Shown here: in pieces, positions 10,533-20,200 of the stretch
Position numbering within the stretch: the first letter of the stretch is position 1
Layout: each line of letters begins with the position of its first letter
Source of the DNA: Bimuria novae-zelandiae CBS 107.79
Taxonomy: Eukaryota > Ascomycota > Dothideomycetes > Pleosporales > Didymosphaeriaceae
Direction: 5' to 3'
DNA length: 28,871 nucleotides
NCBI GenBank assembly: GCA_010015655.1
Contig: ML976724.1
Coordinates: 2,951 to 31,821, forward strand
Made by a program: the position numbers and the translations under genes
Notes under the pieces: model-generated
What the model was told of the DNA's origin: nothing
Databases searched by the model: none
Seen by the model: only the letters and a program-made list of their open reading frames with translations

Positions 10533-11170
10533 GCATAATATACACTAAGAAGCTATTGCGCAAGTAAATACTAATTATAGCTCTTACCCTAGTTCTGTAA
10601 TAGTGCCTAATAGAGTATATTTATCTTACTAATAACTATTTTAAAACACTTTATAGGGCCTTTATTAGGGTTAGCAGTTATAACGCTCTTAAGTATAGTG
10701 CTATACTACTCTTAAAGGTATATCTAGTGAGCTTGTATAGTGTTAAAGTATGTGCGCAGCTTATTAAGCATTGTGTTATAAGTAAGCGTAAGCGCCTGGG
10801 GAGCAATATAATTATAGTAATACTAAAGCGCTTAGCTAGTAAGTATAATAGAGGGTGCTATTTTATACTGCTTATTCTTATTAATTCTAACCTTAGTGCA
10901 AAGGTTGTTGAACGCCTTAATCTTTGTCTTAAGAATATTGTATTTATTACCTGAATACTTTTGCTCCGGCGTGTACAACTTGGTGAGGTTAGTAAGCAAA
11001 TAAGAGTTGTTTTGCGCAGGCGCAAGCCCAGGTTATAATAATAATAATAATAATAATCCTCTATTTAGCAGAGCTTACTGCTATTATTATTATTCTTTAT
11101 TATCTGCGATTTAGTGGTACTTAAAGCCTTCACAGAGCCTTATAAGCTTAAAATACTTAGCGGGCCATTT
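10533..11170 (-). pseudogene. Copia B gag N-terminal part
   Basis: On the minus strand a Copia Gag reads from about 11030: P-G-L-A-P-A-Q, then L-T-K-L-Y-T-P-E-Q-K-Y-S-G, a conserved fungal Copia Gag opening. About 110 further codons follow with six or more TAA/TAG stops and a Y-Y-Y-N-Y block. Gag resumes at 9198 on the far side of the Tc1 element. The N-terminus carries TAA/TAG runs at expected Gln codons and seven TTA codons in a row (11036-11056), most simply explained as CCA (Pro) codons after RIP. The start codon is uncertain: an ATG at 11168 exists but is not in the frame of the conserved block. Confidence 0.72.
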
Positions 11171-12101
11171 TGAAACGGCGGTTAATATAAGAAGTTCTGC
11201 GAATTAGTTAGGGAGATTATCACCGTGACCCTACTTAATATAGATGCCTTACTAGCAAAGGAGCTCTTTAAGTGCTTTTTAAATACGCTTATTAATACTA
11301 TTAAAAAAATTGTGGGTAAAATTCTTAAAATACTTCTTAAACTGAAGTAATAAAAATAGGTTAAATATATTATTTTCTTTTACCTGTATTATTTAGTTAA
11401 TAACTATAGTATTAAGTTTATTTTTATTAATAATAGTGTTAGTAATATTAAAATCTTAGTTAGTGTACTAGTTTTTATAGATTATCTTATTTAGGTACTA
11501 TAAGCGGTTCTTTATTTAGGTGTACTTTATAATAGCATTTTAAATATGGGCCTGTAATTAGTGTAATTAATAAGAATTAGTGTAGTTAACACAAATCTCC
11601 TTTTAAACTAAGTCTTAGTAGAGATAATTTAGGCGGAGAAATTCTTTAAATATAAGGCGCCGCTAATTTTAATACAGAATAGAGGTGAGCTTATTATACC
11701 TGTACTTTGCACTAATAATACTGTATTCTGGATCTTAGTAGGAAAGAAAATATACACTAACCACTTTTATTGCCAGAATACTTAGCCTGAAATATACACT
11801 AAGATTTCCTGTACACAGTATATTTTACTAATCTATATAGTAGTAACTACTAATTAGTATTAATACGGCAATAGGCTGTTAAATTAAGACTTTGTTGCAA
11901 TAATATATTGTGGATAGTATTAATTAATTCTTAATTACAGACCTATTATAATAATCTATTATAAAAAGTATTTATTAAGTGTGGTTTATTCCCTGCTAGC
12001 CCAACTAGGACTAGCGTAACAAACTATAGGCAAACTGCGCAACAAACTATAGGCAAACTGCATAGCGGTAAAAGCCATAGCAGTGTTGCGCAGGTTTAAT
12101 A
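11171..12101. other. Unassigned RIP-degenerate DNA between Copia B and the Gypsy element
   Basis: This AT-rich stretch has many TA dinucleotides. One plus-strand frame (about 11129-11850) stays readable with roughly fourteen TAA/TAG/TGA interruptions and gives blocks such as G-E-L-I-I-P-V-L and A-K-E-L-F-K-C-F. I do not recognise a family. The same frame continues leftward as antisense of the Copia B gag, so antisense reading of one degraded element is possible. The Copia B 5' LTR may lie here but cannot be delimited. Confidence 0.4.
12018..12061 (+). repeat. Two tandem copies of a 21-bp sequence (23-bp period)
   Basis: AACAAACTATAGGCAAACTGC occurs at 12018-12038 and 12041-12061, separated by GC. 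No function is evident; it lies just outside the Gypsy target duplication. Confidence 0.75.
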
Positions 12102-12106
12102 CTAAT
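12102..12106 (+). repeat. Gypsy target-site duplication, left copy (CTAAT)
   Basis: CTAAT immediately precedes the TGTTACGACC start of the 5' LTR. The same five bases follow the 3' LTR at 24459-24463. Confidence 0.9.
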
Positions 12107-12558
12107 TGTTACGACCACGAACCCCACAAGGATGAAGAAGCCAGATAATTACGCCAAGAAAGTAATTATTAACGAAGTAGCAGAGTTAACGGGACCTAAT
12201 AGGGCGCGGGGCAGCTTAGTTAGTAGTCACGTGACAAAGTCCCGCATAAAGGGAAGTCCCATAGGACTACCGTAGTCCCTGGGACTACAGGGCCTTGGCG
12301 GGACTACGAAGAAGGAATAGGCTAGTATATAGTGTGGCGACTTTCCTATTGTTGTTTCCTTCCTCGTAGTTAACTTATATATTTTCTGTGCGAGTACATT
12401 CTCCTATACAGACTAATAGTTATTTTATTTGTTATAAGATTAGATTATCTAGCCGCGCTAAGTATCGCATTAACTTATACTACTAAATAATCCGTGAAGC
12501 ACTACGATACCTTACCGCCTTAACCTAGATTAGAATAAGGTGTAAGAGCCTTATAATA
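12107..12558 (+). repeat. Gypsy 5' LTR (452 bp)
   Basis: It matches 24007-24458 over the full 452 bp with no net length change. Differences are almost all transitions spread over both copies. It starts TGTTACGACC; the end reads ATAATA where the 3' copy has ATAACA. It contains a TATATA box at 12326-12331, a 17-base palindrome GTAGTCCCTGGGACTAC around 12273-12289, and GTAGTTAA at 12366-12373, which is complementary to the primer site. Confidence 0.95.
12326..12331 (+). promoter_or_regulatory. Putative TATA box of the Gypsy LTR
   Basis: TATATA stands 40 bp upstream of GTAGTTAA (12366), the inferred transcript start. It is conserved in the 3' LTR. Confidence 0.45.
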
Positions 12559-12560
12559 CT

Positions 12561-12568
12561 TTAACTAC
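12561..12568 (+). promoter_or_regulatory. Gypsy primer-binding site, probable self-priming type
   Basis: Two bases after the LTR lies TTAACTAC. There is no TGG or recognisable tRNA complement. It is the exact complement of GTAGTTAA at 12366-12373 inside the LTR, about 40 bp after a TATA box, where the transcript 5' end should be. Tf1/sushi-group chromoviruses prime reverse transcription from their own mRNA 5' end in this way; applying it here is inference. Confidence 0.5.
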
Positions 12569-12579
12569 CCTACGGTACA

Positions 12580-14610
12580 ATAGCAGGACCTAGTTCGACC
12601 ACCGCAGCTCCGGCACCTAAGGAAAAGACCCTAGGAGAGATAGTTATCAAACAAGCGGCTTAGATAGCCCAGTTACAGGAAATTATTAACTAGATAAGCA
12701 AAAAGATAAGCTAATAGGAAAATGCAAAACATTAACCAAAGGTCCCGAAGCCCGAACCCTATTTAGGAAAGGGTTACCCAGGAATGTTCCTAACCTAGAT
12801 AGAACTACTTATCCGTTATAACCTAGGAAAGTTTAATACGGAACAAGATAAGATCTTAGTTACCTATATAAATATGCAAGACAAGGCAGCCGCGTAGGCT
12901 AGACTAATAATTAATAATTTCCTTAAGAATGGTAAATTAGAGGATTATAGTTTAGACGCTACTAAAGACGCCTTTAAGGACTAGGAGTCTTTTCGCAAGG
13001 TCATGAAAGGAATATTTAGCACCATTAATAAAGGACATTAAGCCAAAATACGCCTCCAGCGCCTACGTTAGGAGAAATTAGCGGTACTTTATACACTAGA
13101 GTTTAAACAGATTATGGCAGAACTTAAAGGATAGGGAGAAGCCCCACTTATAATTGCCTACTACAATAGACTAAAAGAATCGGTCAAAGACAAATTGGTC
13201 CACTAAGGAAAAGTAGACGACCTAGAAAAACTTATTAATAATGTAATTAAAGCAGACAATCGCCTGTACGAACGTAAGCTAGAAAAATAGCATGGTACTA
13301 GGCTACTTACTAGAAAAGAGAATTAATCCAGGCCCGCAGGAAGAGACTAGGACGGAGATGTTATTATAACTAATAAAGCCTAATAGTACAAAAAAAAGAA
13401 TGGCAAGGGAAAACAGCCGTATAGACTAAAGAAGAGTTACTAGGGCAAGAATAGTATCTTATAGGAAGAGCGAGAACAAAGGTTTAAAGGCAAAGCCTGC
13501 CTCTAATATAGCAAGCTAGGCCACTTCGCTAAAGACTACAACAATTAGGAGACTAAGGTTAATACGACTAACCTCCTATAAGTGGCTATAGCCACCCTTA
13601 CGCCGGCAAAAGCCGACGGAGTGGATCTTACGCAGGAGATCCCGGAGCCAATAGAAGAGGAAGAGGAACAAAAGACCCTTCTTAAGTACTAGATTTTCTA
13701 AAGACTGGCTAATAACACCTACTAGATGTGCAGCAGTGCGCTACATTAATCGTCTTAGTATAAGGCAAAAGTGATCGTCTAAGGGGCACACGCATGGGAC
13801 GCCTACTGGCTAGCGAAGAAACTATAGGGGCGCCTAAAATAATACCTACGCCAGATCACGATACAGGAACGACATAAATACGCCAAATTGTGGCAATGCA
13901 CGCGTAAAGGATGCCGACAACACTCTAAGGCTAGAGTTAGGGCCTCCTATTTTCTAGGAGGTTCAGAACACTATAGGCTAAAGCAGAGCCAGTGCAGCGT
14001 GCCTAATAATTACTATAAGCACTTTCTAGCCTATTAGGCTAAGCACTATAAATAGAATAGTTAGTATTAATGTTTTAATATTACCTGTAAGCTACACAGG
14101 TAGTAGAAGTTCAAAACAGGCTAGTTTCCTTAAGGCTTAGACCCTCGCGACACTAGCACGATAATAAGGAATATATAGCTAGGAAGAGACGCGGACTACT
14201 TATTAATTAGGTAAAAATAATGCAACCTATAGTGCTTCGCACACCTAAGCCTGTAGGAAGAGGTAGCCTCCTTAGATAGCTGTCTAGGGCATAATGTATT
14301 AGCCCAGAACGAATGCCTTACTCTAAATTACCCGTAACATGGGAATCAAGGAGTATACAAATCTAATAGAATTAGAGAGACTTACGCCCTGTATTAATAG
14401 CAATATAAGTAGCACTAAATTAAGGAAGTCTCTAAGCTATCTAAGGTCTAGAACTAGATTAAGGAAGCTAACGCCGATTAGCCTAAAACCTTAGATAAAG
14501 GGTCTAATAATTTAAAAAACTAGATTGTCACTAGGCAACAAGCTATACTAGTAATAGTGCAATTATTATAGCTTATTAAGTAGACACTCGCCAAGTTAAG
14601 AAGCGCTTAA
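12580..14610 (+). pseudogene. Gypsy gag remnant with a long Cys/His-rich C-terminal extension
   Basis: The frame starts at ATA (12580-12582, presumably ATG before RIP) with A-G-P-S-S-T-T-A. It contains a retrotransposon-Gag region (K-I-R-L-Q-R-L-R and F-K-Q-I-M-A-E-L, about 13050-13270). A zinc knuckle at 13498-13539 has the expected C-x2-C-x4-H-x4-C spacing, but its second and fourth Cys are now Tyr. Beyond it the frame runs about 350 codons further, longer than simple Gags. That part holds an acidic stretch and two C-x4-C-x2-H motifs (13897-13923, CTRKGCRQH; 14071-14097, CFNITCKLH). It ends near 14610 where pol begins in the -1 frame. Most stops are TAA/TAG at likely Gln codons. Confidence 0.75.
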
Positions 14611-17049
14611 TTAAAGACATTACAGTGCATAGACATCGTGTTATAGCACTAATTAACCCAAGGGCAGACGCGTGTCTAATTACCCTATAAGTAGTTAAGA
14701 AGTACAATATGCTATATTATAATAAGAAAACACCGCTGTAAATAGGACTTACGAACGGAACCTAATTACAAGGATACGGTAACGGTTGGCTACGCCTTAA
14801 GACGGCGCCAGTACAAGTTAACATAGAAGGCCTAGAGAGCTAACACGTCTTTACTATCGCGGAGATAGGAGACATCGAAGCCATTATTAGATATAAATGG
14901 CTAGAATAACACAATCTACGGATAGACTAGATTAAACGAACAATCCTTCCCCGGGACCTACTAGTAAAGGCTTAGGCGAGCCCTAGTAGGAGGGAAACTC
15001 CCTAACCTTAGGCGAGAAAAAGGAGTTAACTATCTAGGATATAAGAAATATTAGTATGCAAGATAGACAGGATCTAAAAGTAATACCTAGGGCAGGTGCA
15101 CTATATATAGGTCTAAGAGACTAAGATAGTTCTAGATAACCCTAGTCTGCTGGAAGAATACAAGGAATTCGCAGATCTATTTAAGGAATATAACGAGACT
15201 GTCCTACCTAAACATAAGGAGTAGGATCACGAGATACTACTAGTAGAGGGAGCTAAGCTACGGCCAGAACGCCTAAGGCCCCTTACCTACGAATAAGAGA
15301 AAGAGTTAAAAGAGCTAATACAAAAGAATCTATACTTAGGGAAATAGTGGCCTAGTTAGAGTCCTGTAGCCTTCCCTATACTCTTTATTCGCAAAAAAGA
15401 CGGCAGGCTGCGACTCTATGTAGATTATAAATAGCTAAACGCCGTAACGATTAAGAATTGCTACCCGTTACTACTAATAACGGAGCTCATGGATAGACTC
15501 CGATGAGCTAAATACTTCACGAAATTCAACGTCCGGGATAGATTCTACAGGATTTAAATTACGAAAGGACACGAGTGGAAAACGGCGTTCCGCACATAAT
15601 ATAGCCTTTTCAAGTATATAGTTATGCCTATAGGGCTAACTAACGCACTAGTAACCTTTTAGGAGTTAATAAATTAAGTACTATATAAATACTTAGACGT
15701 ATTCTGCACGGCGTACCTCGACGATATCTTAATATACTTACACGGAACCTTAGAAGAGCACAAAGGACATGTACGCAAAGGATTATAGAAGTTATAGGAA
15801 TATTAATTACTCCTACACCCTAAGAAGTGCAAGTTCCATGTCACTAAAATAGAATATTTGGGATTTGTAATATCCCGAGAAGGTGTCAAGATAGACCTAA
15901 AGAAGATCGCGATAATAAAAGAATAGCTACTATTATAATTAGTAAAAGATATTTAGTCTTTCTTAGGCTTCACTAACTTCTATCACAAATTTATTAGGAA
16001 CTACTTAAAGATAACCGCTCCGTTAACGGAACTTATAAAGATAAGGAAATAGCGACCTCTGTAAAAGGCAGAAATAGTAGCTTTTAAGTAGCTTAAACGC
16101 CTATTCCTAACGGCACCCCTACTATAAATGTACGACCTAGAGCGGCGACATCGCATCTACACGGATGTATCGGACTATGCGCTAGGGGCCGTATTATTAC
16201 AAGAGTGTAATAATAGTAAATGGAGACCTGTCTTCTATTACGCACGCAAGCTCTTAGGAGTAGAACTAAATTATAAGATTTACGATAAGGAGTTGCTCGT
16301 AATTGTTAACTGTTTTAAGTAATAGGAAGCGCAGCTTAAAGGAGCAAAGCACTAAATAGAGGTCTTTTTAAATTACTTTAACCTCACGCGCTTTATAACT
16401 ATAAAGAAGCTTAATTAATAATAGGCTAAATAGTTAGAATAGATGGCGGAATTCAACTTCCGCATTACCTATTTACCTAGTAACTTAAACGCCACAGCAG
16501 ACGCACTCAGCAAGCGTTTAGATCTTATAGAAGAAGATAATAGAAGTAACTATATTATAATCCTAACCTACGCGAAGGACGGAACTCTTTGCTATAATAA
16601 AATATAACTTGCGCTAGCACTAGAAGCACGGCGCGCGGATCTTACCTATTATAGGCTAGCTATAGAAGAGATATAGGATTATAGTAAGCTTAATAATAAA
16701 AATTACTAAGCGTATAATCTTTACTAAGCTACGAAATTAACAGCACGGGACTATTAAAACTATATCTAGATTAGTAAGTAGATAGCTCCGCTGCTAATTA
16801 AAAAACTACACAAAGACAAGGATTAGGAATACCTAGGAATCGCTAAAACGACGCGTCAAATCGCGAACGAATATGCCATTCCTAGGCTACGCCAGGCGGT
16901 ACAAAAGGTTTTAGGTAACTATTTGGCCTGTTATAAGAACAAGCCTAAGAGACATAAGCCCTACGGCCTCTTACAGCCACTATAGCCACCCCTAAGACTA
17001 TGGTTAAGCGTGACTATGGACTTTATCGTAAAGCTATTAGCATTACTAG
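14597..17049 (+). pseudogene. Gypsy pol remnant, 5' part: protease, RT, RNase H, start of integrase
   Basis: The frame is -1 relative to gag. The protease motif A-L-I-x-x-x-A-D-A at 14646-14672 reads N-P-R where an aspartic protease D-S/T-G belongs, so it is inactive. RT starts near 15415 (Y-V-D-Y-K). Its catalytic box Y-L-D-D-I-L-I-Y at 15714-15737 is intact, and the thumb/RNase H transition Y-L-G-F-V-I-S lies near 15860. RNase H (16128-16322 is stop-free) has I-Y-T-D-V-S-D-Y-A-L-G-A-V-L. The integrase zinc region shows A-C-Y-K-N-K with one Cys lost. The core begins M-D-F-I at 17016-17027 with the first catalytic Asp. Copia C interrupts it eight codons later. Confidence 0.88.
17045..17049 (+). 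repeat. Copia C target-site duplication, left copy (ACTAG)
   Basis: ACTAG precedes TGTAACGG of the 5' LTR and recurs at 22309-22313 after the 3' LTR. Confidence 0.93.
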
Positions 17050-17213
17050 TGTAACGGTATTCGGATTATTTATTATTGCCTATGCTAGCTTATTGCTGCC
17101 TACACTCATTTACTGCTGCCTAGCCTACCTAGCAGTATATATCTTAGCTACTACACACATACAATTAAATTAGTGTTTTTCCCGACTTTCGCTTTGCAGC
17201 AATAACTGCTATA
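17050..17213 (+). repeat. Copia C 5' LTR (164 bp)
   Basis: It starts TGTAACGG and ends GCTATA (GCTACA in the 3' copy). It differs from 22145-22308 by about ten transitions. It contains repeats of TAGCTTATT/GCCTACACTC and CCTAGC character, but no clear TATA box was assigned. Confidence 0.95.
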
Positions 17214-17226
17214 GTTATAAGCCCGG
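17214..17226 (+). promoter_or_regulatory. Copia C primer-binding site, probable half-tRNA(iMet) type
   Basis: GTTATAAGCCCGG directly follows the LTR. One G-to-A change separates it from GTTATGAGCCCGG, the complement of the anticodon stem-loop of initiator tRNA-Met (CCGGGCTCATAAC). Drosophila copia primes from an internal iMet-tRNA fragment of this kind. The A is what RIP would produce. Confidence 0.65.
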
Positions 17227-17280
17227 ATTGCGACGGGATCTTACTCACCTGACTTATTATATACTTACACATAGAGTAGA

Positions 17281-20200
17281 GCACCTACGAGTACGATAAC
17301 AACTAAGTCAGACTTAATAGTTACTTAGGTGACGATTGTCCTTAGCTAATTAGAGGATTGGCATAAATGGCTATTTATCCGCAAGGATATAGCATAAAAG
17401 AACCAACTCTAGAAATACGTTAATCTAGATGTTGTAGTAGACTAACTACCCCAGCTAGAGGAGCCAACGGAGCCTTAGCTAAGCAACTACGACCAACAAG
17501 CTACATTATTTACTAGCTTAAACACTAAGTAGCGAGCTGACTATCGTTAGGCGTATAAGCGATGGGAGAAGAAGGATCTAGAGTATAAGTGTTAGCTTAA
17601 GGCTCTAGCAGACTTTAACTCTAAGATTAGTAAGATAATAGCAGCGCATTACATATACCTAATTAAGGATAAGGATACGCCGCACTAACAACTTACGACC
17701 CTTAAGAAATATCTCGCACTATTAGATGCGACGCGTCGTCGCGATTTAATAGTAAAATATAAGGATCTTTAGATACCGCCAAAGGGCAGAAAGGTTAAAG
17801 AATAGCTTTAATATTAGATTAAGGTTACTAGCTAGTGTAAGGCTATTAAGCTTTTAGAGACTAAGAATACCTGTGCGCAGGAGGACTTCCTAGTTGCCTA
17901 TAAGATAATTAACCCCAAATACGGAACGGCAGGTCTGCGAGACCTAATCTAAAAAGAGAGGCTTAGTATAAAAGTCCTATTAGTAGAAGACTACGTTGCC
18001 AAGTTCTTAGCATACCTAAAGCGTACACGCCTAATTAGTATAGGCTTTAGTGCACACGCGGCAGAGCTAGAGATAGTAAAGCTAATAATACTATAAAGTA
18101 ATAAACCTTCTTAAAGCGGTATATGCCTCTATAGTAAGAGACACTTATAGTCTAAGTGCTGGTTAATGAACCCTAACGCTCCCAACCAACCCTAAGGATA
18201 TAATAATAAGGAAGCTGGTAAGAAAGTAGCTACAGCCTTTGCCAAGGATCCGAGCTTAAAAGCGAGGGTAGAGAAAGCCATACAGGACTAGAAGGTAACT
18301 TAGTTAAACTCTAAGCCTGTAGTTACTATTAACGATGGCAAGCCTCCTTCTAATCTATTAACCTATACCGCATAATATATAGTATCTAATGCTATTATAG
18401 TTAATAAGCACGACAAGCACGATAAGCGTAATAAACATAATAAAGATTTAATACTTAATAATAGTATTAAACCTACTAAGGAGTTGGTAGCTCTATTAAC
18501 GCTTAACGATGTTAGCAGCTACGACTTATTAAGTAACTAATTCATACTTAATCCTGGTTCAAACACTCACATTGTTAACACTGAGTCCTAGCCTAGATAG
18601 ACAAGAGAGTATAAGGCCAGTGCCAACGACTTCGTAGAAGTAGGAACAGGCCGTATCAAGATTACTACATAGGGCAGCATAAAGCTAACCGTGAAAATAC
18701 TAAGAGGACTATTACCTATCGTCCTAACACACGTTGCCTTAGTCAAAGGCTTCTTAACAAGCCTTATAGGCTTAGCACGCTGTCGCTCGAGTTAGATCCA
18801 CTTTAACTTAGGACAAGATTTGCTATACAAAGTTAGTAAGAAAACTATTATTACATAACTAGAGTATAATAATAGCTACTAGCTAGTTAACGCTAATACC
18901 AGCCGCTGCCTAGACATACGCCTATTATTATCCTTTAGCACTACCTACTAACTTTTAAAGGACCCTTAATATAATTATATAGTTAACTACAAGACAGCGC
19001 ACAGCACTTAGGGTTATCCTAGTAAAAAGGCAATTAAGAAGCTAGTTAACTATATAGAAGGCTTACGAGTAGAAGGTAAAGATAGCGACTTCTATAGCGT
19101 ATGTATTAAATCGAAACTTACAAAGCAAGTCTCTAGAAGATAGCAGGAGGACTTTACACCTAGGAAGTTCTATCGCGTTGCTATAGACTTTATATAGCTA
19201 CTACCTTAAAAGGCAGACCCTTGTCTTAACGGTAACTAAATTGCAGGTCACATGGTGGACTAGTATAGTAAGTGGCATAAAATTAACTGCTTTCCACAGC
19301 GTACGAAGGCATTCCTAAGCCGCTAGCTTATTTAAAAAGTTTATAAGATATAGCGTATTTTTAATAGTAACGTTATTATAATTAAGACTAATAACGACTA
19401 AGGATACGGAGTTGCACTAAACGTGTTAGAGGAGCTCTGCGCTAAGCTAGGGATCTAATACAAGCCGCGGGCAGACTACGCAGACGAATAAAACGGCCTT
19501 ATAAAGTAAGTAGGCAAGATTATTGTTATTTAAGCTCGAGCTATAAGGCTTAAAGGAAACCTGCTAAAGTTATTATTAAACAAGCTGTTTTAAATAGTAG
19601 CATATATACTAAATCGCACACTAACTAAAGCGCTAGGCTAGAAGACTTTATATAAGGTTATGTGGGGATTAAAGCTAAAGGTAAACCACTTACGTCCTAT
19701 AGGCTGTCGAGTATACGTCCAAAATCCGTCTATTAAAAGAGGCGATAAGCTAGAATCTAGAGCTCTTATAGGACACCTTATAGGCTATAATTTAATAAAT
19801 ATCTTTAGGATCTGGCTGCCTATAAAGGACAGAGTAATTCGAGCGAGAGACGTCATTTTCGAGCCAACGCGATTTTACGAAGGGCCAGAAGGCTACACAG
19901 CTAAGTTAGTTATTAAAGAAGTTATAGAGCTACTTGCTTTCCTAAAAGAAGCTAAATCTGACGATATCGCTATCAAAGAGCTTATAACGCTTAGACAAAG
20001 CCATACAATACCTGCAGTGGTAGCTCAGGCCAGCCAGCAGTAGGTAGGGGGTGAGAGCAAAAGTAACAAGAACGATAAAGTTAATAAGGACGTAGAGGAC
20101 CTGTTTATAGGAGGTGGGCTACTTACACCTACGTCACCTAAGCCTCACGTGAGCCGGCAACGGAATAACAATACTCCAACCAACGTTCTCCCGACAGAAC

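Larger units (their letters stand above)
5387..11170 (-). mobile_element. Copia B: older Ty1/Copia retrotransposon, minus strand, interrupted
   Basis: Minus-strand translation gives, from right to left on the map: Gag (about 11040 to 10533, then 9198 to about 8500), protease, GAG-pre-integrase, integrase (about 8100-7300), RT (about 6900-5900) and RNase H (to 5387). Copia A lies at its left end, so the 3' LTR is not visible. A Tc1-like element splits gag at 9199-10532. The 5' LTR was not delimited because there is no second copy to compare; the right limit is approximate. It is the most heavily RIPed element here, which fits it being the oldest. Confidence 0.8.

Noticed and set aside
10107..10538. 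143-codon plus-strand ORF
   Set aside because: Antisense of the Tc1 transposase N-terminus and TIR; the minus frame has the domain structure.
10727..10954. 75-codon plus-strand ORF
   Set aside because: The minus strand here encodes conserved Copia Gag; the plus ORF is its antisense shadow.
11017..11030. Short palindrome TTGCGCAGGCGCAA as a terminator or protein site
   Set aside because: It lies within Copia B gag coding sequence (P-A-Q region); chance symmetry of GC-rich codons is enough.
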